Source: Streptomyces longhuiensis (GTDB lineage: Bacteria > Actinomycetota > Actinomycetes > Streptomycetales > Streptomycetaceae). From it: DNA of 64,000 nt. Shown here in pieces: positions 31,685 to 40,486 of this stretch. Within the stretch, counting starts at the first letter, position 1, and each line of letters starts with the position of its first letter. The notes under the pieces were generated by a model. It did no database searches. It saw nothing but the letters and a program-made list of their open reading frames with translations, and was not told the DNA's origin. The DNA lies in NCBI RefSeq assembly GCF_020616555.1, contig NZ_CP085173.1, positions 8,448,001 through 8,512,000 on the forward strand, read 5' to 3'. The translations under genes were made by a program, and so were the position numbers.

Positions 31685-34414
31685 TCACGCCGCGGCGCGG
31701 GACGCGTAGGCCCGGACGTCCGCGTCGGGATCGGCGGTCGCGGTGGTGAGGGCCGCGCGGGCGTCGGGGTCGGCGCGGTGGGCGAGGAGTGAGAGGACGA
31801 CGGCCTTGCGCACGTCCGCGTTCGGGTCGGTGGATGCCTTGGCGAGGGCGGGAACTGCCTCGCTGGGCTGGGCCGTTCGGAGCGCGGTCGCGGCGCCGGC
31901 CCGAACCTGCCAGGCGGGGTCGCCGAGCGCGGCCACGGCCCGTTCGGCATACGGGGGCGGGCAGCCCGTATCGGCGAGTGCGGTGAGAGCGGCTGCCCTG
32001 ACCAGCGGGTCGGAGTCGTCGAGGAGCGGGGCGAGCGGGGCAGGGGACGGTTCGCGCACCGCCGCGAGACCGCGGGCGACCGCGACTCTGACCTCGCGGG
32101 CCGGGTCTGCCGTGGCCGCCGAGAGCTGAGCGGCCGCGTCCACCGAGACCAGGGCCCGAACGGCTTGGATACGTACATCGATCTCGGTGTCGGCGAGCGC
32201 GGCGGCGTACACCGACGCGTCGCCGAGCCGCAGCTCGCGCAGGACGTCGAGCGCGGCGCCCCGCACCGCCGGGTCCGCCACACCGAGGGCTGTTCGCAGA
32301 CGGGACCCCAACTCGGGCTCTGGGGGCAACACTTCGACCAGTTCGCGCAGGGCGCCCGCGGCGGCCTCCCGGACCTGGGGCGCGGTATCCCGCAGCCGTG
32401 CGGCGAGCGCGGGACCGGCCCCGGCGGGCACTGTCTCGGCGAGGACGGCGACGGCGGCCGCCCGCACCGCCGGGTCGGAGTCCTCAAGGTAGGGCGCGAG
32501 TGTGTCCAGGTCGGGGGACTCTTCGGCCAGGGAGAGGAGAGCGAGGAGGGTGGGGCTCGACGCGGGGGTCCGGGCGGCCGAGGGCGAGGGAGCCGGCGCG
32601 GCGGACGTGGCCGGGCGGGCGGCCGGAGCGACGTCCCGCTGCCCCGCCGTCGCCACCGGAACCAACGCGACCTCACCCAGCACCCGCTCCGCCCCGGCCG
32701 CCACCGGCTCGAACTCCGGCACCGGAACGACATACGGTTCGACCGCTCGGGCACTGAACTCCATAGTTCCCGAAGGGGACTTGTACAGGTCGAGATGGTG
32801 CAGCCACCCCGCGTCGTCCCGCTCGGGGTGGTCGAGCCGCTCGTGGTACAGACCCCAGCGGGACTCGGTCCTCGCCAGCGAGGCGCGCGCCGCCATCTCC
32901 GCGCAGTCCCGGATGAACGACACCTCCGCGCACCGCATCAGCTCGTGCGGCGTACGCGCGCCCAACCCCTCGATCTCACCCCTCATCCGCTCGAACGCCT
33001 CCACGGCCAGGGACAGCTTCGCCCCGGCCTTCGGCGGCGCCACGTAGTCGTTCACGAACCGCCGCAGTTTGTACTCGACCTGAGGCTGCGGCGGCCCGTC
33101 GGGGTGACGCAGCGGCCGGTAGATCAGCTCATGCGCGGTGGCGAGCTGCTCGCCGGGCAACTCGCCCTCGTAGGAGCGGAACTGGGACGCGTCCTCGCCG
33201 GCCAGGTCCCCGAAGACGAACGCGCCGATCATGTAGTTGTGCGGTACGCAGGCCAGGTCGCCGGCCGCGTACAGGCGGGGCACCGTGGTGCGGGCGTGCG
33301 CGTCGACCCGCACGCCGGACGCCGAGTGGCCGCCGCACAGGCCGATCTCCGAGATGTGCATCTCGATGTCATGCGTGCGGTAGTCGTGGCCGCGGCCCTC
33401 GTGGAAGGTGGCGCGCGTGGGCCGTTCCGTCGTGTGCAGGATCGACTCGACGGCGCTGATGGTCTCCTCCGGCAGATGGCTCAGCTTGAGGTACACCGGG
33501 GCGCGGTCGGAGGCGAGTTCGGCCGCGAACTCGGCCATCATCTGCCCCGACCAGTAGTCCGACTCCACGAACCGCTCGCCGTGCCGGTTCACCTGGTAGC
33601 CGCCGAAGGGGTTCGCGACGTACGCGCACGCGGGGCCGTTGTAGTCCTTGATCAGCGGGTTGATCTGGAAGCACTCGATCCCGGTGAGCGCGGCGCCCGC
33701 GTGGTAGGCCATGGCGTAGCCGTCGCCCGCGTTCGTCGGGTTCTCGTACGTCCCGTAGAGGTAGCCGGACGCGGGCAGGCCGAGGCGGCCGCACGCCCCG
33801 GTGGCCAGGATCACGGCGCCCGCGCGTACGGTGACGAACTCGCCTGTGCGGGTGTTGAATCCGGCCGCGCCCACGGCACGGCCGTCCACGGTGAGGACCC
33901 GGACCGGCATCACCCGGTTCTCGATGCGGATCCGCTCACGCATCTCGCGGCGCCGCAACTGCCGGTAGAGGACCTTCTTGACGTCCTTGCCCTCCGGCAT
34001 CGGCAGCACGTACGAACCGGAGCGGTGCACCTGACGGACCGCGTACTCGCCGTGCTCGTCCTTCTCGAACTTCACGCCGTACGACTCCAGGCGCTTGACC
34101 ATCGAGAAGCCGCGGGTCGCCGTCTGGCGGACGGTGGACTGGTCGACGATGCCGTCGTTGGCGCGGGTGATCTCCGCGACGTAGTCGTCCGGTTCGGCCC
34201 GGCCCGGGATGACCGCGTTGTTCACGCCGTCCATCCCCATGGCGAGCGCGCCGGAGTGGCGTACGTGCGCCTTCTCCAGGAGCAGCACGTCCGCGCCGCG
34301 TTCGGCGGCGGTGAGGGCGGCCATGGTGCCCGCGGTGCCGCCGCCGATGACGAGGACGTCGCAGGAGAGTTCGGTCGCGTCGGAGAGGGCGGGGATGGCC
34401 AGGGGGGTGTCCAC
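31685..34414 (-). CDS. FrdA/AprA-like flavoprotein fused to C-terminal HEAT repeats
   Basis: A 909-residue protein. Residues 1 to about 590 form a fumarate-reductase/APS-reductase-type FAD subunit: VLVIGGGTAGTMAALTAAERG, HSGALAMGMDGVNNA, AGAVILATGACG, ECFQINPLIKDYNGPACAYV, GLCGGHSASGVRVD, LYAAGDLACVPHNYMIGAFV, and the FRD C-terminal helical part. After a Pro/Ala linker, about residues 640-909 hold roughly eight to nine HEAT-like repeats of the pattern DSDPAVRAAAVAVLAE. GTG 34414 with GAAAGG upstream is the start. It is the last gene of an operon with a 2x[4Fe-4S] ferredoxin and a NitT/TauT importer, suggesting redox processing of an imported sulfur or nitrogen compound (inference). Confidence 0.85.
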   Translation of the reverse strand: MDTPLAIPALSDATELSCDVLVIGGGTAGTMAALTAAERGADVLLLEKAHVRHSGALAMGMDGVNNAVIPGRAEPDDYVAEITRANDGIVDQSTVRQTATRGFSMVKRLESYGVKFEKDEHGEYAVRQVHRSGSYVLPMPEGKDVKKVLYRQLRRREMRERIRIENRVMPVRVLTVDGRAVGAAGFNTRTGEFVTVRAGAVILATGACGRLGLPASGYLYGTYENPTNAGDGYAMAYHAGAALTGIECFQINPLIKDYNGPACAYVANPFGGYQVNRHGERFVESDYWSGQMMAEFAAELASDRAPVYLKLSHLPEETISAVESILHTTERPTRATFHEGRGHDYRTHDIEMHISEIGLCGGHSASGVRVDAHARTTVPRLYAAGDLACVPHNYMIGAFVFGDLAGEDASQFRSYEGELPGEQLATAHELIYRPLRHPDGPPQPQVEYKLRRFVNDYVAPPKAGAKLSLAVEAFERMRGEIEGLGARTPHELMRCAEVSFIRDCAEMAARASLARTESRWGLYHERLDHPERDDAGWLHHLDLYKSPSGTMEFSARAVEPYVVPVPEFEPVAAGAERVLGEVALVPVATAGQRDVAPAARPATSAAPAPSPSAARTPASSPTLLALLSLAEESPDLDTLAPYLEDSDPAVRAAAVAVLAETVPAGAGPALAARLRDTAPQVREAAAGALRELVEVLPPEPELGSRLRTALGVADPAVRGAALDVLRELRLGDASVYAAALADTEIDVRIQAVRALVSVDAAAQLSAATADPAREVRVAVARGLAAVREPSPAPLAPLLDDSDPLVRAAALTALADTGCPPPYAERAVAALGDPAWQVRAGAATALRTAQPSEAVPALAKASTDPNADVRKAVVLSLLAHRADPDARAALTTATADPDADVRAYASRAAA

Positions 34415-34442
34415 GGGCGGGCCTTTCACGGGGGTGCGGTGG

Positions 34443-35192
34443 TCAGAGGGATGTGAGGATGCGGCGGCGGAGGCCCGTGGTGGCGGGCGCGTTGCGCGCG
34501 TCCCGCTGCCGGGGGTGCGGGACGTCCAGGACCTCGCCGGAGGAGAGCAGGGCGATCCGGTCACCGAGGTAGAGCGCCTCGTCCACGTCATGGGTGACGA
34601 AGACGACGGTCGCGCCCGTGCCGCGCAGGATGTCCACGAGCAGGTCCTGCATGCCGGCGCGGGTGTGCGGGTCGAGCGCGCCGAACGGCTCGTCCATGAG
34701 GACCGCGCGAGGCCGCCCGGCCAGGGCACGGGCCAGCTGGACGCGCTGTCGCTGCCCTCCGGAGAGCTGGCGTGGCAGCTTGCGGGCGTGCTCGGCCAGT
34801 CCGACGCGCTCCAGCCATCCGTCGGCGACGCTCCGTCGCTCGTCCCGTCCCGACCGCCGTATGGCCAGCGGGAGTTCGACGTTGGCGCGGACGCTGCGCC
34901 ACGGCAGCAGAGCGTTCTCCTGGAAGACCAGCGCCCGGTCGGCGGCGGGCCGGTCGATGGGCGTTCCGTCCTGCGTGACCCGCCCGTCCAACGGGGGCAG
35001 CAGACCGGCGAGGGTGCGAAGGAGCGTGGACTTGCCGCAGCCGGACGGGCCGAGCACGGCCACGAGCTCGCCCGGCGCGATCCGCAGGCGCACGGTGCCG
35101 GGCAAGGGCTGTCCCTCGTGGTGGCCGAGCCGCACGTCCTCCAGGGCGAGTTCGGCACCCTGGCGGAGAGAAGTGGTCCTCGTCGGACTCAT
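34443..35192 (-). CDS. ABC transporter ATPase, NitT/TauT (SsuB/TauB-like)
   Basis: A 249-residue ATPase of the sulfonate/nitrate/taurine import class. Walker A GPSGCGKST (about residue 48), Q-loop FQENALLPWRS, signature LSGGQRQRVQLARAL, Walker B AVLMDEPFGALD, and switch His in FVTHDVDEAL. FQENALLPW is characteristic of SsuB/TauB. It overlaps the permease gene by 4 nt and precedes the flavoprotein gene by 28 nt. Confidence 0.93.
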   Translation of the reverse strand: MSPTRTTSLRQGAELALEDVRLGHHEGQPLPGTVRLRIAPGELVAVLGPSGCGKSTLLRTLAGLLPPLDGRVTQDGTPIDRPAADRALVFQENALLPWRSVRANVELPLAIRRSGRDERRSVADGWLERVGLAEHARKLPRQLSGGQRQRVQLARALAGRPRAVLMDEPFGALDPHTRAGMQDLLVDILRGTGATVVFVTHDVDEALYLGDRIALLSSGEVLDVPHPRQRDARNAPATTGLRRRILTSL

Positions 35193-36046
35193 GAGACTGG
35201 CTCCTTCTCCAGGGCCGGGACGGGGGACGAAGCCGCCGGGGGAGCGGCGGGGCGGTGTACGGCACGGGACGGCACCCGTTCGGCCGGCCGTGGCAGCCAG
35301 GCGGTGGCGCGGCGGCCGAGGAACTCCACCGCCGTGGAGGTGAGCCAGCCGAGGGCGCCGATGGTGACCATGCCGACGAAGACGCCGGGGTAGTCGACCA
35401 CTGTGTAGTCCTGCCAGGTGCGGTAGCCGACCCCGTACTCACCGGAGATCATCTCCGCCGAGATCACGCAGATCCACGCGACGCCGATGCCCACCGAGAG
35501 CCCGCCGAAGATGCCCGGCAGCGCGCCGGGCAGCACCACCGAGCCCAGCACCCGCAGCCGGCCGCCGCCCATGGTGAGCACGGCCTCCTCCCACACCGGC
35601 GTCAGCGCGCGCACCGCGTGCCGCGTCGACACCAGCACCGGGAAGAACGCCGCGGTGAACGTGATGAACACGATGCCCTGCTCGTTGCTGGGCAGCAGCA
35701 GGATCGCGACCGGGACCAGGGCGATCGCCGGGATCGGCCGCGCCACCTCCATCAGCGGGCCGAGCAGATCGGCGGCCCACCGCGACCGCGCGATCGCCGT
35801 GCCCGCCGCCACCCCGAACACCGCGGCCAGCAGGAACCCGATCACGATGCGGCGCAGGCTGTATCCGAGGTCCTGCCAGTACGGGGCGGTGCCCAGCCGG
35901 TCGCCGAAGGCGGATGCCACCTCGCCGACCGTGGGGAACTGCCCGAACCGCAGCCAGAGTTCGACGTCCAGAGAGGTCAGCAGCTGCCAGAGCCCGAGGG
36001 CCGCGGCGAGCGACGCCGCCCGGACCAGCCGGCGGCCCGCGCTCAT
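35189..36046 (-). CDS. ABC transporter permease, NitT/TauT (SsuC/TauC-like)
   Basis: A 285-residue membrane protein with about six helices. It carries the SsuC-type sequence PIPAIALVPVAILLL and the EAA loop region EEAVLTMGGGRLRVLGSVVL followed by PGALPGIFGGLSVGIGVAWI. The C-terminal cytoplasmic tail after about residue 250 is Pro/Ala-rich. Its ATG (36046) overlaps the TGA of the binding-protein gene, so the two are translationally coupled. Partner of the ATPase at 34443. Confidence 0.93.
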   Translation of the reverse strand: MSAGRRLVRAASLAAALGLWQLLTSLDVELWLRFGQFPTVGEVASAFGDRLGTAPYWQDLGYSLRRIVIGFLLAAVFGVAAGTAIARSRWAADLLGPLMEVARPIPAIALVPVAILLLPSNEQGIVFITFTAAFFPVLVSTRHAVRALTPVWEEAVLTMGGGRLRVLGSVVLPGALPGIFGGLSVGIGVAWICVISAEMISGEYGVGYRTWQDYTVVDYPGVFVGMVTIGALGWLTSTAVEFLGRRATAWLPRPAERVPSRAVHRPAAPPAASSPVPALEKEPVS

Positions 36047-37389
36047 GACGCGAGCCTCACGGCGTCCGCGTAGCTGACGACGCGGGCGCCGGAGTGCCGT
36101 TCGACGTACGTCTTCGCATGGCTCGGGGTGACGAAGGCGCGCAGGTCGGAGCCGTCCGCGACCCACACGGCGCGGTCGGCGAACCACAGGGTGCCGGTCA
36201 GCGCGTCGGGTACGTACGCGGCCCGGACCTCCGCTCCCTTCAACGCCTTGAGGAGCCGCTTCGGACTGTCGAAGGTGCGGGTGGAGTCCTGACCCTTCAG
36301 CCACAGCTCGGACTTGGCGACGCCCGCCTTCGGATACGCGGGTGTGTGCGTGGCCCGCTCCAGCGGCTCGGGGTCGACGAAGGAGTCCACGTCGACGTCG
36401 CCCACCAGCTTGGCCGCCTTGAGGATCGGTACGTCCTTCTTCAGCGCGGCGATCAGCTCCGGCCGCAGCGCCGGGTCGAAGGTGGCGATGCCGTGGGCGC
36501 CGTTGTAGAGGTAGACCGCCTCGGCGGGCAGACCGGTCTCCTCGGCCACCGACTCGGCAGCGGCCACCGGCCGCTTGCGGAGGTAGTCGGTGGCCCGCCG
36601 CTGAGCCTGGAGGAAGTCGTCGAGGACCCCGCCGCGCTCCTCGGCGAACTTCTCGCGGACGGTGACTCCGTGGAACGTCGGCAGGTTCAGGTCGGCGCCG
36701 TCGTACAGGGCCTTCGCCTTGCCCTCGTACGCCAACTGGCCGGGCCAGGCGACGAACTGGGACAGTGCGTCGACGCTGCCCCCGGTCAGGGCGGACGCGC
36801 CCACACTGGGCTGCTGGTTGAGTTTGCTGATGCCCTTGTCCGGGTCGATCCCGGCCTTCCTCAGGGCCCGTACCAGGGTGCCGTCGGCGGCCGATCCGAC
36901 GCTGGTGGACACTTTTCTGCCGCGCAGGTCGGCCAGTGATCTCACATGCGAACCGGGCGCGGTGACCACGGTGTTGAGGCCGCCGCGCAGGTTGTAGCCG
37001 GTGACCGAGACGAGCCGCGTCGGCTGCCCCAGCTGCTTGCCGCGGGCCGCGTTGATCAGCAGTGGGAAGTCGCCCATCGACCCGATGTCGATCTTCCCGG
37101 CGGTCATCTGGGCGGTGATGGGGGCGCCGGTCGCGTAGTCCTGCCACTTCACCTTGTAGGTCTTGCCGTCCTTCCTGCCGCGGGCCGCGAGCTCGTCCTC
37201 GAAGTAGCCGAGGGAGCGCAGCAGTGTTCCGGCGGTGACGGTGTTGATGGTCTTCGACTGGTATCCGACGGTCACCGTGACGGTCTTGGAGTCCTCGGCG
37301 CCGGCGGCGCCACCGCACGCGGTGGCCAGGGGCAGCAGGAGAGTCAGCGGCAGAAGCCGGGTGAGCTGGACAACGGGTTTGTGAGGCAC
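36043..37389 (-). CDS. ABC substrate-binding lipoprotein, NitT/TauT type
   Basis: A 448-residue lipoprotein. Signal peptide VVQLTRLLPLTLLLPLATAC with lipobox LATAC anchors it to the outer face of the membrane. The NMT1/SsuA-like fold follows: VTVGYQSKTINTVTAGTLL, ITAQMTAGKIDIGSMGDFPL, LADLRGRKVSTSVGSAADGT. It is longer than typical SsuA (about 320 residues) through the C-terminal part after residue 330. GTG 37389 is chosen as the start giving a proper signal peptide; 14 nt after the ferredoxin stop. Ligand unknown: sulfonate, taurine or another small anion are candidates. Confidence 0.88.
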   Translation of the reverse strand: MPHKPVVQLTRLLPLTLLLPLATACGGAAGAEDSKTVTVTVGYQSKTINTVTAGTLLRSLGYFEDELAARGRKDGKTYKVKWQDYATGAPITAQMTAGKIDIGSMGDFPLLINAARGKQLGQPTRLVSVTGYNLRGGLNTVVTAPGSHVRSLADLRGRKVSTSVGSAADGTLVRALRKAGIDPDKGISKLNQQPSVGASALTGGSVDALSQFVAWPGQLAYEGKAKALYDGADLNLPTFHGVTVREKFAEERGGVLDDFLQAQRRATDYLRKRPVAAAESVAEETGLPAEAVYLYNGAHGIATFDPALRPELIAALKKDVPILKAAKLVGDVDVDSFVDPEPLERATHTPAYPKAGVAKSELWLKGQDSTRTFDSPKRLLKALKGAEVRAAYVPDALTGTLWFADRAVWVADGSDLRAFVTPSHAKTYVERHSGARVVSYADAVRLAS

Positions 37390-37403
37390 GGCAGTCGGAC
37401 CTT

Positions 37404-37631
37404 TCACCGGAGCAGGTAGGGCATGTTGACGGTGACCGCGCCGGTGGGGCACCGGGCCGCGCACGGGCCGCAGTACCAGCACTCGTCGACGTGCATGTAC
37501 GCCTTGCCGTTGTCCTCGCGGATCGCGAGCGAGTCGAGCGGACACATGTCTACGCAGAGCGTGCAGCCGTCGATACACCGCGACTCGTCGATGGTCACGG
37601 GTACGTCGGCGCGCTGCGGGACAACGGGCAT
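37404..37631 (-). CDS. Small 2x[4Fe-4S] ferredoxin (AprB-like)
   Basis: A 75-residue electron carrier with two cluster motifs: CIDGCTLCVDMCP (about residues 19-31) and CWYCGPCAARCP (about 51-62). Eight cysteines in the classical order bind two [4Fe-4S] clusters. Such a protein beside an AprA/FrdA-type flavoprotein suggests a two-subunit oxidoreductase resembling APS reductase AprBA. Second gene in the operon, 41 nt after the GntR gene. Confidence 0.92.
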   Translation of the reverse strand: MPVVPQRADVPVTIDESRCIDGCTLCVDMCPLDSLAIREDNGKAYMHVDECWYCGPCAARCPTGAVTVNMPYLLR

Positions 37632-37672
37632 GGCTGTCTCCAGGGAGGGTGGTGGAAGGAACGTGCGGTGGG

Positions 37673-38443
37673 TCAGACGGTGTGGCGGCGAAGGACGCCG
37701 CTCATGGTGATGCGGTCGCCGCGGAAGCGGATGAACTCCAGGTCCACGGGCCGCCCGTCGGGCAGATGAGTGAGCCGCTCCAGCATCAGAACGGCGCTCC
37801 CGCGCGGCGCCTCGAGGACCGCGGCGGAGTGCGCGTCGGCGTTCACGGCTTCGAGAGTGATGTCGGCATGCCCCAGCGGGCCGCCGGTCAGCGTCTCCAG
37901 GAGCCGGAACACGTCCGTGTTCTCCAAGTCGCAGCCGAGCAGGTCACCGCCCACATCCATGGGCAGATACGACAGGTCCAGGGACAGTGGCAGTCCGTCG
38001 AGGCGCCGCAGCCGCTCGATACAGAGCACGTCGGTGTGGTCGGGCAGACCGAGCCGGTGCGCCACTGGGCCGGGAGCGCCGACCGGCCCGACGGTCCTGA
38101 CCTCGTTGGTGACCCGGCCGTGCTCGTGCAGGGTCTCGGCCAGGCCCTGCAGCCGGTCGAGGCCGTGCGGGTACTTCTCGCAGACCACGACGGTGCCGAC
38201 GCCGGCCTTCCGCTCGACGAGCTGCTCGCCGCGCAGCAGGTCGAGTGCCTGCCGGACGGTGTTGCGGCTGGCCCGGTAGTCGGCGGCGATGACGTCCTCC
38301 AGAGGGAGGACGCCGCGCGGGAATCCGCCCGACAGGATCTGGTGGCGCAGCAGGTCCGCGAGCTGCCGGGCCTGGTCCGCACGCAGCCGCCGACGGCGCG
38401 CGGCGGCGACCGGAAGCGAGGCGGGGATACGTTCGGCTGGCAT
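37673..38443 (-). CDS. GntR-family regulator, HutC/UTRA subfamily
   Basis: A 256-residue repressor. The winged helix (about 25-90) reads QARQLADLLRHQILSGGFPR, then LEDVIAADYRASRNTVRQAL and LLRGEQLVERKAGVGTVV. The UTRA ligand domain (about 110-250) shows VLCIERLRRLDGLPLSLDLS, YLPMDVGGDLL and the end RFRGDRITMSGVLRR. ATG 38443 is the start. First gene of the ferredoxin/ABC/flavoprotein operon, so it probably regulates its own operon from the divergent region 38444-38712. Confidence 0.9.
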   Translation of the reverse strand: MPAERIPASLPVAAARRRRLRADQARQLADLLRHQILSGGFPRGVLPLEDVIAADYRASRNTVRQALDLLRGEQLVERKAGVGTVVVCEKYPHGLDRLQGLAETLHEHGRVTNEVRTVGPVGAPGPVAHRLGLPDHTDVLCIERLRRLDGLPLSLDLSYLPMDVGGDLLGCDLENTDVFRLLETLTGGPLGHADITLEAVNADAHSAAVLEAPRGSAVLMLERLTHLPDGRPVDLEFIRFRGDRITMSGVLRRHTV

Positions 38444-38559
38444 GGCAGGGAACGTACCGGCGCGGCGGCTCCGATGGTGTTGCGGCAGCATTGCGCCACC
38501 TGACGGCTCCAGCCGCACCGCTCTGACCTGCTGCATCGACGGCCGGCGTCCAAGATCCG

Positions 38560-38582
38560 CCACTTGACCGCCCACCAAGTGG
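38560..38582. promoter_or_regulatory. Inverted repeat in the GntR/monooxygenase divergent region
   Basis: CCACTTG (38560-38566) and CAAGTGG (38576-38582) with a 9-bp spacer. It sits about midway between the two divergent starts (38443 and 38713) and is a candidate operator for the GntR protein. I see nothing else in this 269-bp gap. Confidence 0.4.
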
Positions 38583-38712
38583 ACAGCGGTCGATCGCCGC
38601 CCGGTCGCGGGAGCGGAGGCAGGAGGGCGGGCGCCCGGCTCGCCCCCTGCGCGGCGGCGGGCCACGATGGAGGACGGGGCCGGTTCCGGGGGCCAGGTGC
38701 TGGGAGGTACCC

Positions 38713-40386
38713 GTGGAGCACGCCCGAACCACCGACGTACTGATCGTGGGCGCCGGCCCGGTCGGGCTGAGCGCGGCCGCGGAGCTCCGGCGGCACGGGG
38801 TGCGCTGCCGCCTCGTCGACCGCCTGCCGGCCCGCCTCCCCCACGCCAAAGCGGTCGGCATCCAACCACGCACACTCGAGATCTGGGACCGGATGGGCCT
38901 GGCCCGCGCCGCCCTGGAGGCCGCCGTCCCGATGCGCGGCCAGCTGATCTACGTCAACGGCCGGGAGCAGGCCCGGATCGACCTCGTCCTGCCGCCCGAG
39001 GTGCCCTACGGATTCGCCGCACTTCCGCAGTACGAGACCGAGCGCCTCATCGAGGAGTACGTCGGCGGCCTCGGCACGTTCATCGAGCGCAACACCGAAC
39101 TGCTGTCCTTCACCCAGGACGAGGACGGGGTCACGGCCCTTCTGCGCACCGACTCCGGCGCCGAGGAGGAGCTGCGCGTCCGCTATCTCGTCGGCTGCGA
39201 CGGAGCGCACAGCACCGTCCGCAAAGGGCTGGGCCTGAGCTTCGAAGGCGGGGCTTTCGACGAGGGCTACATGCTGGCCGACGTCGAGGCCGACTGGGAC
39301 CTGCCCCACGGCTACGGCGTACGGTCCACGCACCGCGCCGACGACGGTTCCACCGACGACGTGCTGGTCTGCATCCCGCTGCCCGGGAACGGCCGCTACC
39401 GCATGTCCGCGCTGGTCCCGCCCGAGCTCTCCGAGCGGGGCGCCGACCGCGGGCCCACGCGGGGGGACGGTGTGACGCACGGCCTGCAGAGCGGTGGCGT
39501 CCCCGAGCTGTCCCACCTCCAGGCCGTCGTCGACCGCCTGGCCCCCGTGCCGGCCACCCTCTCGCACCTGCGCTGGTCGTCCGTCTTCCGCATCAGCCAC
39601 CGCATCGTCGACCGCTACGCCGATGGACGCGTCTTCGTCGCGGGCGACGCCGCCCACATCCACCCGCCCACGGGTGCCCAGGGCATGAACACCGGCATCC
39701 AGGACGCCTGCAACCTGGCCTGGAAGCTCGCCCTCGTCCTCCGGGGAGAGGCCGGGCCCGCCCTGCTCACCAGCTACGACGCCGAGCGCCGCCCGGTCGG
39801 CGAGGAAGTCGTGGGCCGGACCGTGCGGCATGCCACGGAAGGCATCGAAGCCGACCCTGACGCGCCGCGGACCATCATGCTCCGCGAGGCCCAACTGCTC
39901 ATCGGCTACCGGGACGGACCGCTCGCCGGGAGCCCGCACGGGCCCGCCGAAGCGCCCCAGCCCGGTGACCGCGCCCCGGACTGCACCGGGCTGGCCGAGC
40001 CCGTGGCCGCGTACCCGTTGCGCCTGCTCGACATCCTGCGCGGCCGCACGGCGCACGTCGTGCTCCTGTACGGGGCCGACGCCGCGGTCCTGGCCGAGGC
40101 CGCCGCGACGGTCCGGGTCGCGGGCGTACCGGACGACGGCACGCTGTCCGGGTTCGCGCTGGAGACCGTCGCCGTCCTCGACCGTGATGCCGAGCCGACC
40201 GGCCTCGACCCCCTGGCCGTCGCCGGATACCGCGACGCCGCCGGGGAGTTCGCCCGGCTCTACCGCCCCGACGGGCCGACCGGCTTCGTCGTACGCCCCG
40301 ACGGACACCTCGGCGCCCGCTTCCCCCTCGCCGACACGGCGGCGGCCTTGCCCGCATACCTCGCGGAGCTGTTCCCGCCGGCGTGA
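38713..40386 (+). CDS. FAD-dependent monooxygenase (aromatic hydroxylase, MhpA/PheA-like)
   Basis: A 557-residue flavin hydroxylase. FAD motif VLIVGAGPVGLSAAAELRRHG (about residue 10), GIQPRTLEIWDRMGLARAAL, the DG motif VGCDGAHSTVRKGLGL, GD motif VFVAGDAAHIHPPTGAQGMN, and a thioredoxin-like C-terminal domain from about residue 410 ending with GFVVRPDGHLGARFPL. Larger than its paralogue at 13906. GTG 38713 has GGGAGGT upstream. It is divergent from the GntR gene, so it may share its control. Substrate unknown, likely a phenolic compound. Confidence 0.9.
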   Translation: MEHARTTDVLIVGAGPVGLSAAAELRRHGVRCRLVDRLPARLPHAKAVGIQPRTLEIWDRMGLARAALEAAVPMRGQLIYVNGREQARIDLVLPPEVPYGFAALPQYETERLIEEYVGGLGTFIERNTELLSFTQDEDGVTALLRTDSGAEEELRVRYLVGCDGAHSTVRKGLGLSFEGGAFDEGYMLADVEADWDLPHGYGVRSTHRADDGSTDDVLVCIPLPGNGRYRMSALVPPELSERGADRGPTRGDGVTHGLQSGGVPELSHLQAVVDRLAPVPATLSHLRWSSVFRISHRIVDRYADGRVFVAGDAAHIHPPTGAQGMNTGIQDACNLAWKLALVLRGEAGPALLTSYDAERRPVGEEVVGRTVRHATEGIEADPDAPRTIMLREAQLLIGYRDGPLAGSPHGPAEAPQPGDRAPDCTGLAEPVAAYPLRLLDILRGRTAHVVLLYGADAAVLAEAAATVRVAGVPDDGTLSGFALETVAVLDRDAEPTGLDPLAVAGYRDAAGEFARLYRPDGPTGFVVRPDGHLGARFPLADTAAALPAYLAELFPPA

Positions 40387-40414
40387 TCACCAGCGCTCCT
40401 CGCCCGGTCCCGTT

Positions 40415-40430
40415 TGAGTAGCCGTACTCA
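40415..40430. promoter_or_regulatory. 16-bp dyad TGAGTA-GCCG-TACTCA
   Basis: Perfect 6-bp arms around GCCG, 57 bp upstream of the start at 40487. Such TGAGTA/TACTCA elements occur ahead of small membrane-protein genes in Streptomyces to my recollection; the protein that reads this one is unknown. Confidence 0.45.
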
Positions 40431-40486
40431 GGCCACCCGGCTTCCGGGCCGCCACGATGAGGCGACCGAGAAGAAGGAGCGCCCCG

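Noticed and set aside
32165..34456. 763-codon open frame on the plus strand
   Set aside because: It is exactly antisense to the flavoprotein-HEAT gene, whose minus-strand translation shows clear FAD motifs. Long antisense frames are expected at this GC content.
37888..40308. 806-codon minus-strand frame
   Set aside because: It runs across the GntR and FAD monooxygenase genes in the wrong frame and has no recognisable motif.
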